Assembly: GCF_026340305.1 (NCBI RefSeq)
Contig: NZ_JAPEPI010000002.1
Coordinates: forward strand, 372,001 to 436,000
Origin: Streptomyces sp. NBC_01381
GTDB lineage: Bacteria; Actinomycetota; Actinomycetes; Streptomycetales; Streptomycetaceae
Reading direction: 5' to 3'
DNA length: 64,000 nt
Made by a program: the position numbers and the translations under genes. Each line of letters opens with the position of its first letter. The stretch's first letter is position 1. Shown one piece after another: positions 28,331-38,547 of the stretch. The notes under the pieces were generated by a model. It worked only from the letters and a program-made list of their open reading frames with translations, did not search any database and was not told the origin of the DNA.

Positions 28331-29548
28331 CTAAATGTCGACTTGTACGGTTCGTACGGTGAATTCGCCCTCGGCCACGCGTGCCCGCAACTCCTCGTCG
28401 GCGGCGACCTCGTCGGCGGCGCGCACCACGGCGCCGTCCGCCTTCTGCAGCACCGCGTACCCCCGCTGAAGGGTCGCGGCGGGGGAGAGGGCCACCACGC
28501 GCGCGTGGGTGTGCGTCAGCTCCGAACCGGCGCGGTCCAGGAGATGCCCGAGCGTGCGGCGGCTGCGGTCCACGAGGGCCGAGACCTGCTCCTCGCGCTC
28601 CTCGACCATGCGGTGCGGGTTCTCCATGGAGGGCCGGGCGAGGGCGTGCGCGAGCCCACGGTCCTCCCGCTGTAGCAGGGCATCGATGCTGCGCCGCGCC
28701 CGGTCCCGCAGCCAGCGCACCCGCTCGTGCTCCTCGCCGACGTCCGGCACGACCTTCTTGGCGGCATCCGTCGGAGTCGAGGCGCGCAGATCGGCGACGT
28801 AATCGAGCAGCGGATTGTCCGGCTCGTGCCCGATGGCGGAGACGACGGGCGTACGGCACGAGGCGACGGCACGCACCAGCTGCTCGTCCGAGAACGGCAG
28901 CAGATCCTCGACGCTGCCGCCACCGCGCGCCACGATGATCACGTCGACGTCATCGAGCGCGTCGAGATCCTTGACGGCCTGCACGACCTGCGGAACGGCG
29001 TGCACGCCCTGGACGGGCACGTTGCGCACCTCGAAGCGGACGGCGGGCCAGCGGTGCCGGGCGTTCTCCAGCACGTCCCGCTCGGCGGCGGAAGCGCGCC
29101 CGGTGACGAGCCCGATGAGCTGGGGCAGGAAGGGCAGGGCCTGCTTCCGCTCGGCGGCGAACAACCCTTCCCCGGCAAGACTCTTCTTCAACTGCTCAAT
29201 CCGAGCAAGCAGTTCCCCAACACCCACGGGCTTTATCTCGGCGGCCCGCAGGGAGAGCTGCCCCCGAGGCGCGTACCACTCGGGCTTGGCGTGTACGACG
29301 ACGCGGGCGCCCTCGGAGACGACGTCGGCGACGGCGTCGAACACCTGCCGATAGCAGGTGACACTGACCGAGATGTCGTGGGACGGATCCCGCAGCGTCA
29401 TAAAAACGACCCCGGCACCGGGCCGCCGCGACAACTGCGTGATCTGCCCCTCGACCCACACGGCACCAAGCCGATCGATCCACCCCCCGATGAGCCGAGA
29501 CACCTCACCCACGGGCAACGGAGCATCAGCAGACGTATTGAGAGCCAT
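28331..29548 (-). CDS. xseA: Exodeoxyribonuclease VII large subunit
   Basis: The 405-residue protein has an N-terminal OB-fold (about 10-110), the catalytic domain with GLVTGRASAA, DVIIVARGGGS and SAIGHEPDNPL, and a C-terminal coiled part ending ATLQRGYAVL. I chose ATG 29548 (MALNTSAD). The open frame continues to 29779 through a tandem-repeat region that encodes low-complexity Gly/Trp sequence and is not part of the family. It forms the xseA-xseB operon. Confidence 0.95.
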   Translation of the reverse strand: MALNTSADAPLPVGEVSRLIGGWIDRLGAVWVEGQITQLSRRPGAGVVFMTLRDPSHDISVSVTCYRQVFDAVADVVSEGARVVVHAKPEWYAPRGQLSLRAAEIKPVGVGELLARIEQLKKSLAGEGLFAAERKQALPFLPQLIGLVTGRASAAERDVLENARHRWPAVRFEVRNVPVQGVHAVPQVVQAVKDLDALDDVDVIIVARGGGSVEDLLPFSDEQLVRAVASCRTPVVSAIGHEPDNPLLDYVADLRASTPTDAAKKVVPDVGEEHERVRWLRDRARRSIDALLQREDRGLAHALARPSMENPHRMVEEREEQVSALVDRSRRTLGHLLDRAGSELTHTHARVVALSPAATLQRGYAVLQKADGAVVRAADEVAADEELRARVAEGEFTVRTVQVDI

Positions 29549-29618
29549 CCCCCGAGCGTATAGGCCCGTACTGACAGGCCAACCCCGTAAAACCACCCCC
29601 CACTGCCCCAACGCCCAG

Positions 29619-29765
29619 GCCCACCCACCGCCCCGACACGCGCCCACTGGCCCCCCACCCTTGGCGCGACGCCCACCCACCGCCCCGACGCCCGCCCACT
29701 GGCCCCCGCCCTTGGCCCGACGCCCACCCACCGCCCCGACGCACCGGCTGGCCCACCCACCCCCC
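29619..29765. repeat. Tandem repeat, about 52-bp unit, 2.7 copies
   Basis: Unit 1 (29619-29670) and unit 2 (29671-29721) each begin GCCCACCCACCGCCCCGAC and differ at only a few positions. A third partial copy begins at 29722 and fades by about 29765. The array sits in the 318-bp gap upstream of xseA. Its C-rich strand lacks ordinary promoter features. The function is unknown. Confidence 0.85.
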
Positions 29766-29802
29766 CCACCGCAGAGCAATCGGGCGGGTGGGCGGGAAAG
29801 AT

Positions 29803-29819
29803 CCGCCGCGAAGCGGCGG
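29803..29819 (-). terminator. Hairpin after the amino-acid permease gene
   Basis: On the minus strand CCGCCGC, loop TTC and GCGGCGG are followed by ATCTTTCCC. The hairpin lies 48 bases beyond the permease stop codon, so it probably terminates that transcript. Confidence 0.65.
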
Positions 29820-29866
29820 CCCAGTCCGGAGTCGACCCGCAGAGACCGCGCAGCGGCAGTCGGCGG

Positions 29867-31261
29867 CTACAAGGACTCCCGCCGAGCCCTCTGGGCAACC
29901 AGCACCACAAGCCCCACCACGAACCAGATCAACCCCACCACCTGCGCGGACCCCGCAGCCTCCACGATCACGGCGACAGTGATCGCAGCCCCCAGCACAG
30001 GGACGAGCAAGTGCCGCCACCAGCTGAAGGCCCCCTCACGCCGCCGCACCACGAACCACCCCACCACGCTCGCGTGCAACAGCACGAACGCCGTCAGCGC
30101 CCCGATGTCGACCACCGACACCAGGTGGTCCATCCCGTCGTCCCGCCGCGCCGCCCACACCGCGGCCACCATCGTCACGACGGCCGCGCACAGCAGCGCG
30201 ACCCGCGGCGTACCGGAATCCGTCCGCGACAGCGCCCGCGGCAGCCGCCGGTCCCGCGCCATGGCGAAGAGCAGCCGCCCCGCCGCCGCCTGCCCGGCGA
30301 GCGCCGCGAACGCCGCGCCGATCGCCTTGCTGACGGCCACCGTGTCGTGCAGCCAGTCACCCACCGCCGAGTCGACGGCATCGTAGAAAGCGGACCCCTG
30401 TTTGCCCGGCTCCGCCGCGAGCTCCGCGGACGACAGCGGCTCCAGGAGCGCCACCAGATAGGTCTGGGCGATGAACAGCACACCCGCGAGCGCCAGACAG
30501 AACAGCACCGCCCGCGCCACCTTCGCCGAGCCCCCCGTCACCTCCTCCGCGAACGAGGCGATCGCATCGAAGCCCAGATACGAGAGCACCGCCACCGACA
30601 CCGCCCCCACGACGGCCGACAGCGCGAACGCCCCCTGCGAGCCGTCCCCGGTCAGCGGCGACAGCCAGTCCCGCTCAGCCCCGTCCTGTGCCAGCACGAC
30701 GATCGCCGACACGATGAAGACGAGCAGGACCACGATCTCCATGGCGAGCACGAGGAACCCCACCCGCGCAGCGGCCCGCACGCCCCACAGGTTCAGCGCG
30801 GTCGTCACCAGAACCGCGATCGCCGTCCACACCCACCGGGACACGGAAGGCACCAGCGCCTCCATCGCGATCCCGGAGAAGAGATACGCCACCGCCGGAA
30901 TCAGCAAATAATCCAGCATCGCCATCCACCCGGCGATGAACCCGGCCCCGTTGCCGAGCCCCACGCGCGCGTACGCGAAGACGGAGCCCGCCTGGGGGAC
31001 CACCCGCACCATCTGGGCGTAACTGAAGGCGGTGAACGCCATGGAGATCGTGGCGATGACGTAGACGAGCGCGACGGCCCCGTGCGACTTGGCGTCGAGC
31101 GTCCCGAAGACACCGACCGGCGCCATGGGGGCGATGAACAGCAGTCCGTAGACGACGAGATCCCGGAAGCCGAGACTGCGCCGCAGCCCGTCCCCTTCGA
31201 CAGCGGTGCCGGTACCGGTACCAGGACCGGAATCGGCCGCACTGCCTGAGCTACCGGACAT
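29867..31261 (-). CDS. APC superfamily amino acid permease
   Basis: The 464-residue protein has about twelve membrane helices and the APC family N-terminal block FRDLVVYGLLFIAPMAPVGVFG. The helix-8 region has SYLGFDAIASFAEE and a later loop has LFAMARDRRLPR. The first 25 residues are Ser/Gly-rich and cytoplasmic. It should import an amino acid or related amine by proton symport; the substrate is not evident. The start is ATG 31261 with GGAGG 5 bases upstream. It lies divergent from ispH. Confidence 0.92.
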   Translation of the reverse strand: MSGSSGSAADSGPGTGTGTAVEGDGLRRSLGFRDLVVYGLLFIAPMAPVGVFGTLDAKSHGAVALVYVIATISMAFTAFSYAQMVRVVPQAGSVFAYARVGLGNGAGFIAGWMAMLDYLLIPAVAYLFSGIAMEALVPSVSRWVWTAIAVLVTTALNLWGVRAAARVGFLVLAMEIVVLLVFIVSAIVVLAQDGAERDWLSPLTGDGSQGAFALSAVVGAVSVAVLSYLGFDAIASFAEEVTGGSAKVARAVLFCLALAGVLFIAQTYLVALLEPLSSAELAAEPGKQGSAFYDAVDSAVGDWLHDTVAVSKAIGAAFAALAGQAAAGRLLFAMARDRRLPRALSRTDSGTPRVALLCAAVVTMVAAVWAARRDDGMDHLVSVVDIGALTAFVLLHASVVGWFVVRRREGAFSWWRHLLVPVLGAAITVAVIVEAAGSAQVVGLIWFVVGLVVLVAQRARRESL

Positions 31262-31312
31262 CTCGCCTCCGTAAGTGAACGCGGACCCCCAGTCTCCCCA
31301 AGGAGGCGATCT

Positions 31313-31339
31313 TTGACGCGCTGGGCTCGGCCTTACGAT
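31313..31339 (+). promoter_or_regulatory. Leaderless promoter of ispH
   Basis: A -35-like TTGACG (31313-31318) and a -10 TACGAT (31334-31339) precede the ispH ATG at 31347 by 7 bases. An in-frame ATG at 31338 lies within the -10 element, so it would not be transcribed from this promoter. Confidence 0.6.
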
Positions 31340-31346
31340 GGTGGGT

Positions 31347-32333
31347 ATGACTGCTTCGACTCCTGCCCGCCGAGTCCTGCTCGCCGCCCCCCGCGGCTAC
31401 TGCGCGGGTGTGGACCGTGCCGTGATCGCCGTCGAGAAGGCCCTTGAGCAGTACGGGTCCCCGATCTATGTCCGCCACGAGATCGTGCACAACAAGTACG
31501 TGGTGCAGACCCTGGAGAAGAAGGGCGCGATCTTCGTCGAGGAGACGGCGGAGGTCCCCGAGGGCTCCATCGTCATGTTCTCCGCGCACGGCGTCGCCCC
31601 GACCGTCCACGCCGAGGCCGCCGAGCGGAAGCTCGCCACCATCGACGCGACGTGCCCCCTCGTCACGAAGGTCCACAAAGAAGCGGTCCGCTTCGCCAAG
31701 GACGACTTCGACATCCTCCTGATCGGCCATGAGGGCCACGAGGAGGTCATCGGCACGTCGGGTGAGGCGCCCGACCACATCACGCTGGTCGACGGCCCCG
31801 ACGACGTCGCGAACGTCGAGGTCCGCGACCCCGACAAGGTCGTCTGGCTCTCCCAGACCACGCTCTCGGTCGACGAGACGATGGAGACGGTAGACGCCCT
31901 GAAGACGAAGTTCCCGGGCCTCATCTCCCCTCCCAGCGACGACATCTGCTACGCCACGCAGAACCGCCAGATCGCCGTGAAGAAGCTCGCCGAGGACGCC
32001 GATCTCGTCATCGTCGTCGGCTCCAAGAACTCCTCGAACTCGATCCGCATGGTCGAGGTCGCCCTGGAGGCGGGCGTGCCGGCGTCGCACCTCGTCGACA
32101 ACGCCGACGAGATCGACGAGGCCTGGCTGGAGGGCGTGACCACGGTCGGCCTGACCTCGGGCGCATCCGTTCCCGACGTCCTGGTGGACGGCGTCATCGA
32201 GTGGCTTGCCGAGCGGGGCTACGGCGACGTGGAAACGGTGAAGACGGCCGAGGAGTCCATCACCTTCTCGCTGCCCAAGGAGCTCCGCCGCGACCTGCGC
32301 GCGGAGGCTGCGGAACTCTCCGCCGAGAAGTGA
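31347..32333 (+). CDS. ispH: 4-hydroxy-3-methylbut-2-enyl diphosphate reductase
   Basis: The 328-residue IspH (LytB) has three Fe-S cysteines, in RGYCAGVDRA, ATCPLVTKVH and DICYATQNR, with the active-site motifs HEIVHN and AHGVAP. It makes IPP and DMAPP in the last step of the methylerythritol phosphate pathway. I chose ATG 31347 over 31338 because the upstream ATG falls inside the apparent -10 element, and the downstream one fits a leaderless mRNA. It is followed 30 bases later by ppgK. Confidence 0.97.
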   Translation: MTASTPARRVLLAAPRGYCAGVDRAVIAVEKALEQYGSPIYVRHEIVHNKYVVQTLEKKGAIFVEETAEVPEGSIVMFSAHGVAPTVHAEAAERKLATIDATCPLVTKVHKEAVRFAKDDFDILLIGHEGHEEVIGTSGEAPDHITLVDGPDDVANVEVRDPDKVVWLSQTTLSVDETMETVDALKTKFPGLISPPSDDICYATQNRQIAVKKLAEDADLVIVVGSKNSSNSIRMVEVALEAGVPASHLVDNADEIDEAWLEGVTTVGLTSGASVPDVLVDGVIEWLAERGYGDVETVKTAEESITFSLPKELRRDLRAEAAELSAEK

Positions 32334-32350
32334 CTGTCAGTCCGGCGTCG

Positions 32351-32356
32351 TAACGT
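32351..32356 (+). promoter_or_regulatory. -10 element of a leaderless promoter for ppgK
   Basis: TAACGT ends 7 bases before the ATG of ppgK. No Shine-Dalgarno sequence lies between them. The upstream in-frame GTG at 32355 overlaps the element. Confidence 0.5.
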
Positions 32357-32363
32357 GGTGTCC

Positions 32364-33107
32364 ATGCAGATCTTCGGTGTGGACATCGGCGGATCAGGGA
32401 TCAAGGGCGCTCCCGTTGACCTGGACCGCGGAGACCTGGCACAAGAGCGGCACAAGGTCCTGACCCCGCATCCGGCCACGCCCGACGGCGTGGCCGACAA
32501 GGTGCGCGAGGTCGTCGAGCACTTCGCCTGGAAGGGCCCGGTCGGCGCCACGTTCCCCGGCGTGATCACCGACGGCACGGCGCGCACGGCGGCCAACGTC
32601 GACAAGAGCTGGATCGGTACGGACATCCAGGCCCTGGCGTCCGACCGGCTCGGCGGCGTCCCCGTCACGGTCCTGAACGACGCGGACGCGGCGGGCGTCG
32701 CCGAGATGCACTTCGGCGCGGGCCGCGGCCACAAGGGCACGGTCCTGCTGCTCACCTTCGGCACCGGCATCGGCAGCGCCCTCTTCACCGGCGGCCGCCT
32801 GGTCCCGAACACGGAGCTCGGCCACCTCGAACTGCACGGCCACGACGCGGAGAAGCGCGCCTCGTCCAAGGCCAAGGAGGACGAGGACCTGAGCTGGGAG
32901 CACTGGGCGCGCCGCGTCCAGAAGTATCTGGCACACGTCGAGATGCTGTTCTCGCCCGAGCTCGTCATCATCGGCGGCGGTGTGAGCCGCAAGGCCGAGA
33001 AGTTCCTGCCCCTGATCAAGGGCATCCGCGCGGAGCTGGTCCCGGCGCAGCTGCAGAACAACGCGGGCATCGTGGGCGCGGCGATGGCGGCCGCGGGCGA
33101 GGCCTAG
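32364..33107 (+). CDS. ppgK: Polyphosphate glucokinase
   Basis: The 247-residue ROK-type kinase has the N-terminal phosphate-binding loop VDIGGSGIKG, catalytic-region NDADAAGVAE, TFGTGIGSA and the C-terminal IGGGVSRK. These and the length fit actinobacterial PpgK, which phosphorylates glucose using polyphosphate or ATP. The Streptomyces enzyme lies next to ispH, as here. ATG 32364 fits a leaderless transcript. Confidence 0.95.
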   Translation: MQIFGVDIGGSGIKGAPVDLDRGDLAQERHKVLTPHPATPDGVADKVREVVEHFAWKGPVGATFPGVITDGTARTAANVDKSWIGTDIQALASDRLGGVPVTVLNDADAAGVAEMHFGAGRGHKGTVLLLTFGTGIGSALFTGGRLVPNTELGHLELHGHDAEKRASSKAKEDEDLSWEHWARRVQKYLAHVEMLFSPELVIIGGGVSRKAEKFLPLIKGIRAELVPAQLQNNAGIVGAAMAAAGEA

Positions 33108-33119
33108 AGCCCGTAGGGG

Positions 33120-33758
33120 TTACGTGGCGGGCATCCGCCGCCGAGGCGTCCGCGGCCCGGCGGCGGCAGCAGCGGCGCGCGCCCGCCGCCGCTGCGCGAG
33201 GAACCGGATCCGCCGGACGATCACGAGGACCCCGGCGACCAGCGTCCCCCCGTACAGCCAGCCCGCGTGCAGCGCGAGCGCGGTGATCAGCCCCATGAAT
33301 TGCCCGCCGAAGCCGCCGCTGCCCCCCGAGACCGGCGGCAGCCCGGCCACGAAGGCGATCGGCACCGCGACCGGCGCGGTCACCAGGTCGACCGGCCGCA
33401 CCCAGAGCGCGGTCAGCGCGCTGACGGGCACGAACAGCACCCCGTAGGCGACAAGCGAGCCGTTCGAGCTGCCGAAGAACAGCCACAGCAGACAGGCGAG
33501 CAGAAACATCGTCGCGGCACAGAAGAGCCCGGACCCGAGCCCGGTCAGACGCGGGTTGGGCATCCGGCGCAGCGCGCGGTAGAAGCGATAGAGCGGCAGC
33601 ATGCGCAGTTTGCGTACGAAGGGCGGGGCGGGACGGCGGGGGCGGGACGCGGCGCGGTAGACCGCCGACGATTCGGCGGGCCTGCCCTGCGGGGGCAGGG
33701 GCGCGGTGCGCCGCGGCCGGGCCGGATGCTGAGGGGGACGCGTCCTGTGTTGCTCCAC
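33120..33758 (-). CDS. DUF6542 membrane protein
   Basis: The 212-residue protein has a basic, Pro/Arg-rich cytoplasmic N-terminus (about 1-68). Four to five hydrophobic segments follow, containing LTGLGSGLF, ALWVRPVDL and GLITALALHAGW, a pattern I recognise as DUF6542. The C-terminus is short and very basic. Function is unknown. It is convergent with ppgK, with only 12 bases between the two stop codons. Confidence 0.75.
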   Translation of the reverse strand: MEQHRTRPPQHPARPRRTAPLPPQGRPAESSAVYRAASRPRRPAPPFVRKLRMLPLYRFYRALRRMPNPRLTGLGSGLFCAATMFLLACLLWLFFGSSNGSLVAYGVLFVPVSALTALWVRPVDLVTAPVAVPIAFVAGLPPVSGGSGGFGGQFMGLITALALHAGWLYGGTLVAGVLVIVRRIRFLAQRRRARAAAAAAGPRTPRRRMPAT

Positions 33759-33957
33759 CGGACCAACCTAGGTCGACCCATACTGATAATCCTGCCTGGG
33801 ACACGCCCTTTGGCCGACCTTGGCCAAGCGTTCGATCCGCGAGCGGTACGCCGACGAGGGCCGGGCCCGCACGCCGTAGACTGGGGGATCGCCCCACGGT
33901 CGCTCTCCGGCCCTCAGGGCCGTCCACCCACAGCCCTCACGTACGGGAAGTCGCAAC

Positions 33958-35046
<1,089 letters not shown>

Positions 35047-35080
35047 CCCTCCGCCCCCGGGGACCCTCCCCAGCCCGCAC

Positions 35081-35122
35081 CGACGACGGCCCCGCCCCCC
35101 CCAAGGGGCGGGGCCGTCGTCG
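35081..35122. terminator. Bidirectional terminator
   Basis: CGACGACGGCCCCGCCCC and its perfect complement GGGGCGGGGCCGTCGTCG enclose a short loop. It separates ychF from the convergent EF-G paralogue. Confidence 0.92.
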
Positions 35123-35126
35123 CGCG

Positions 35127-36975
35127 CTACCGAACCAGCACCCCGGCCGGCACCACCGCGTACCCCGTGGGCCGAGTCGTGAACGTCCCCCGGCCCTGCG
35201 TACGGCCGCGCAGGCGCGACGCATAGCCGAACAGCTCGGCCAGCGGCACCGTTGCCGTGAGGACCGCCGTGCCGGCCCGCGTGGTCGAGGCCGAGACGCG
35301 GCCGCGGCGCGCCGCCAAGTCGCCGAGCACGGCCCCGACGGCGTCGTCCGGCACCGTGGCCGTCAGCTCGACGACCGGTTCGAGCAGGGCCATCTCGGCG
35401 GCCCGCAGCGCCTCGCGGAGCGCGAAGCGGCCCGCCGTGCGGAACGCCATCTCCGAGGAGTCCTTGGAGTGGGTCGCCCCGTCGGTCAGCGTCACCCGCA
35501 GCCCCGTCACCGGATGGCCGCCGAGCGGGCCCTCCGCGAGAGCGTCCCGGCAACCGGCCTCCACCGCACGGACGTACTCCTGCGGCACCCGGCCGCCGAC
35601 GACCGTGGAGTCGAACACAAAGGCGTGCGTCTCCAGCGGCTCGACATCGAGCACCACATGCGCGAACTGCCCCGCGCCTCCCTCCTGTTTGACATGCCGG
35701 TACGTCAGTCCTGACACCCCGCGCACGACCGTCTCCCGGTAGGACACCTGCGGGCGGCCGACCTCGACGTCGAAGCCGTGCGTACGGCGGATCTTCTCCA
35801 CCGCGACCTCCAGATGCAGTTCGCCCATGCCGGAGAGCACCGTCTGGCCGGTCTCGGGGTCGACCCGCACGGCGAGCGAGGGGTCCTCCTCGACCAGGCG
35901 GGCAAGGGCCGACGACAGCCGTCCGGTGTCGACGTTCCTGCGGGCCTCGACCGCCACGGAGACCACCGATGCCGTCACCGCGGGCGGTTCGAGGACCAGC
36001 GGGGCGTCGGGCGCGCACAGCGTGCTGCCGGCGCGTGCGGACTTCGGGCCGATCACGGCCACGATGTCGCCGGCGACCGCCCGGTCCAACTCCGCGTGGC
36101 GGTCGGCCTGCACGCGCAGGATGCGGCCGATGCGCTCGCCGCGGCCCGTGCCCGCGTTCATCACCGTGTCTCCCTTCGTGATCGTTCCCGAGTACACGCG
36201 CAGATACGTCATCCGTCCCGTCGCCGTCGCGTTCACCTTGAAGACGAGGCCGGCGAACGGCGCCGTCGGGTCGGCGGCGCGCTCCTGCACGGCGTCGTCC
36301 CAGCTCCCGCGCATCGCCGGTACGTCCTGCGGCGACGGCAGGTAGGACACCACGGCCTCCAGCAGCGGCTCGATGCCGCGGTTGCGGTAGGCCGAGCCGC
36401 ACAGGACCACCACGCCCTCACCGCTGAGGGTGAGATCGCGCAGCGCGGCGGTCAGTGTCCCTGTCGAGAGCGCCGACGTCGTGCAGTACTCCTCCATCGC
36501 CGCCGGATGGAGTTCGGCCACCGTCTCCTCCAGCAAGTGCCGCCGCCGGTCGGCCTGTTCGCGCAGGGCCGCGGGGATCGGGACCACTTCGTACGCGTCA
36601 TGTGTGTCGTACGTATCGCCGCGGCCCGCGTGCCAGACCTGGGCGCGCATCCGCAGCAGGTCCACGACGCCCGTGAACTCGTCCTCCTGCCCGATCGGCA
36701 GCTGCACCACCAGCGGGACCGTGTGCAGCCGCTCCCGTATCGAGGCGACCGCCGTGTCGAGATCGGCGCCCGCCCGGTCCAGCTTGTTGACGAACGCGAT
36801 CCGCGGCACGTCGTACCGATCGGCCTGCCGCCACACCGACTCGCTCTGCGGTTCGACGCCCGCGACGGCGTCGAACACCGCGACCGCACCGTCGAGCACC
36901 CGCAGCGAACGCTCCACCTCGTCGGCGAAGTCGACATGGCCCGGAGTGTCGATCAGGTTGATCCGGTGGCCGTCC
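35127..36975 (-). pseudogene. 3' part of an EF-G paralogue interrupted by a transposon
   Basis: About 615 codons encode the C-terminal nine-tenths of an EF-G-type translation GTPase: G3 DTPGHVDFADEVERS, G4 NKLD, domain II, domain III with SGMGELHLEVA, domain IV and domain V ending RGTFTTRPTGY. The G1 and G2 motifs are missing here and occur instead at 51267-51505, 14 kb away on the same strand. The frame breaks at the 6-bp core 36970-36975. Joining the two pieces through one copy of that core gives 2082 bases, exactly 694 codons including the stop. A GTG at 36983 inside the element end could start a truncated protein, but it would lack the P-loop and could not work as a GTPase. It is convergent with ychF. 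Confidence 0.93.
36970..36975. repeat. Left copy of the 6-bp core CCGTCC
   Basis: CCGTCC directly abuts the left terminal repeat of the element. The same six bases abut the right terminal repeat at 51267-51272. In the intact host gene they cover parts of the Asp and Gly codons of CAWDGHR. Confidence 0.85.
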
Positions 36976-37069
36976 TTCTCCACACAGTTTATCCGTGTCT
37001 CACGAGATGCCTGAACTAAGGGGCAACGGTTGGGTAGTTGTGTTATTCCTTGTAGTTCAAACTGTCTCA
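36976..37069 (+). repeat. Left end: terminal inverted repeat, TGTCTCA copies, TGAACTA/TAGTTCA
   Basis: TTCTCCACA (36976-36984) is the terminal repeat. TGTCTCA occurs at 36996-37002, where it is nearly palindromic (TGTCTCACGAGA), and again at 37063-37069, 67 bases on. The inverted pair TGAACTA (37012-37018) and TAGTTCA (37053-37059) brackets the region just before the first recombinase gene. These are candidate recombinase arm sites and/or an operator for the operon. Confidence 0.6.
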
Positions 37070-37080
37070 GGGGGACGTAG

Positions 37081-38547
37081 GTGAATCTGTTCTACATCAG
37101 GCCCAAACTGGTCGAGAAGTGGCCGCCGGGAGTGGGGCCGTCACCTGGGGAGGTGCGGAGGATGCTCGAACACCGAGCCATCCTCGACCAGACCCCGGTG
37201 TTCCTCGACTCACAGATGCGGCCCATCCCACACCTCTCCGGATGGTTCCGCTCGCTGTCCCTGCGCAAGCGCGACGCCGCCACCATGCGGCCGTATGCCT
37301 ACATCGTCCTTCGGCTGGCGGCCTTCCTCGAAGAGCGGGGAACCGACATCCTCTCTGCCACTGAAGCTGACCTTGTCGCGTACCGCTTCTCTCGCACACA
37401 GCTGCAAGACAAGCCCGTGGACGAGGACACCACATGGAGCCGCGAGGCCAGCGTCATCGACCGGCTCTACACCTGGCTCCGCGACCAGAACCTGATCACG
37501 CGCAAGCCTGTGCGGCTTGACTCGACCGGCCGCAACCCCCTCACCAGCGGAACGATCCGTGAGATGGACGTGCGGCACATGACGCTGCCGCAGTACCTGT
37601 ACTTCCGCGACGTTGGCTTCGGGGGAATGCTTCCCGACGGCACCGTTGACTTCACCTACCGGGGAATCAACACTGTCCACCGCGGCCGGGCCTCCGAGGA
37701 GACCGCGCTCCTCACCGGGATGCGCAAGCAGGAGTGGTCAACTCTCCTGATCCCCGAACTCGGCGAAGGCTGGGACAACCCCGCCATCAGCTCCGACTTC
37801 CGTCTCCAGGCATGCGCCAAGTACAAGATCGCCCGAGACGCCTACGTCCCGGCCGCCGCGCACCAGATGATCCACCACTACCGGCAGTTCGAGCGGAACG
37901 CTGTGGCGGCCACCGCCGCACGCAACCTCGCCCGCAAGGCGAAAGACTTGTTCATCGTCACCTCCAACAACACCGAGCGCGGCACCCTCACCGGCACCTT
38001 CGAAGGACGTACCCGCACCTTCACGATCTCCGCCATCGACCCTGACATGCGCCGGCTACTCGTCCGCGAGGGCGAGTTTGGCCTTGAAGCCCTCGCCGTC
38101 TTCATCGGGCAGGGCGGCTTCATGCTCAGCGATGCCTCCTGGGACCGCATCCGTTGGGCCGCCTGGGACCGAGCAGTCAAGTACGCCGACGCCGACGGCG
38201 TCCCCCCGCTTCCGCGCAAGCCATGGCGCTACCACGACGCCCGCCACACCTACGCCCTCCAGCTCCTCAAGCAGCTCTACCGGATGAAGTGGGAACGCGA
38301 AGGCCAGATGCCTCCAGGCCCAAAGGCATCGCCGGATGACCACGTCCTGTTCGGCCCCATCCTTCGGGTACAGCGCCGACTTGGACATAAGCGCTTGACC
38401 AGCACCCTCGGATATCTGCGTTACATGGACGACCCCATGAACTACGTGGACGACGCCTTCCGTGAATGGACCGACCACGACGGCGCCACGTATGCCGAGA
38501 TCGCCTTGCGGACATGGCACCTGGACGTGGAGGCGGCTCGTGCCTAG
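37081..38547 (+). CDS. Tyrosine recombinase, first of three (TnpA-like)
   Basis: The 488-residue protein has an N-terminal SAM-like core-binding domain (about 55-150) and a catalytic domain with all expected residues: Arg I about 215 in LTGMRKQEW, H385-D-A-R388, His436 in RLGHKRL and the likely nucleophile Tyr445 in LGYLRY. The start is GTG 37081 behind GGGGGACGTAG, 93 bases in from the element end. It overlaps the second recombinase gene by eight bases. Together the three recombinases should cut and rejoin the element ends at the CCGTCC core. Confidence 0.93.
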   Translation: MNLFYIRPKLVEKWPPGVGPSPGEVRRMLEHRAILDQTPVFLDSQMRPIPHLSGWFRSLSLRKRDAATMRPYAYIVLRLAAFLEERGTDILSATEADLVAYRFSRTQLQDKPVDEDTTWSREASVIDRLYTWLRDQNLITRKPVRLDSTGRNPLTSGTIREMDVRHMTLPQYLYFRDVGFGGMLPDGTVDFTYRGINTVHRGRASEETALLTGMRKQEWSTLLIPELGEGWDNPAISSDFRLQACAKYKIARDAYVPAAAHQMIHHYRQFERNAVAATAARNLARKAKDLFIVTSNNTERGTLTGTFEGRTRTFTISAIDPDMRRLLVREGEFGLEALAVFIGQGGFMLSDASWDRIRWAAWDRAVKYADADGVPPLPRKPWRYHDARHTYALQLLKQLYRMKWEREGQMPPGPKASPDDHVLFGPILRVQRRLGHKRLTSTLGYLRYMDDPMNYVDDAFREWTDHDGATYAEIALRTWHLDVEAARA

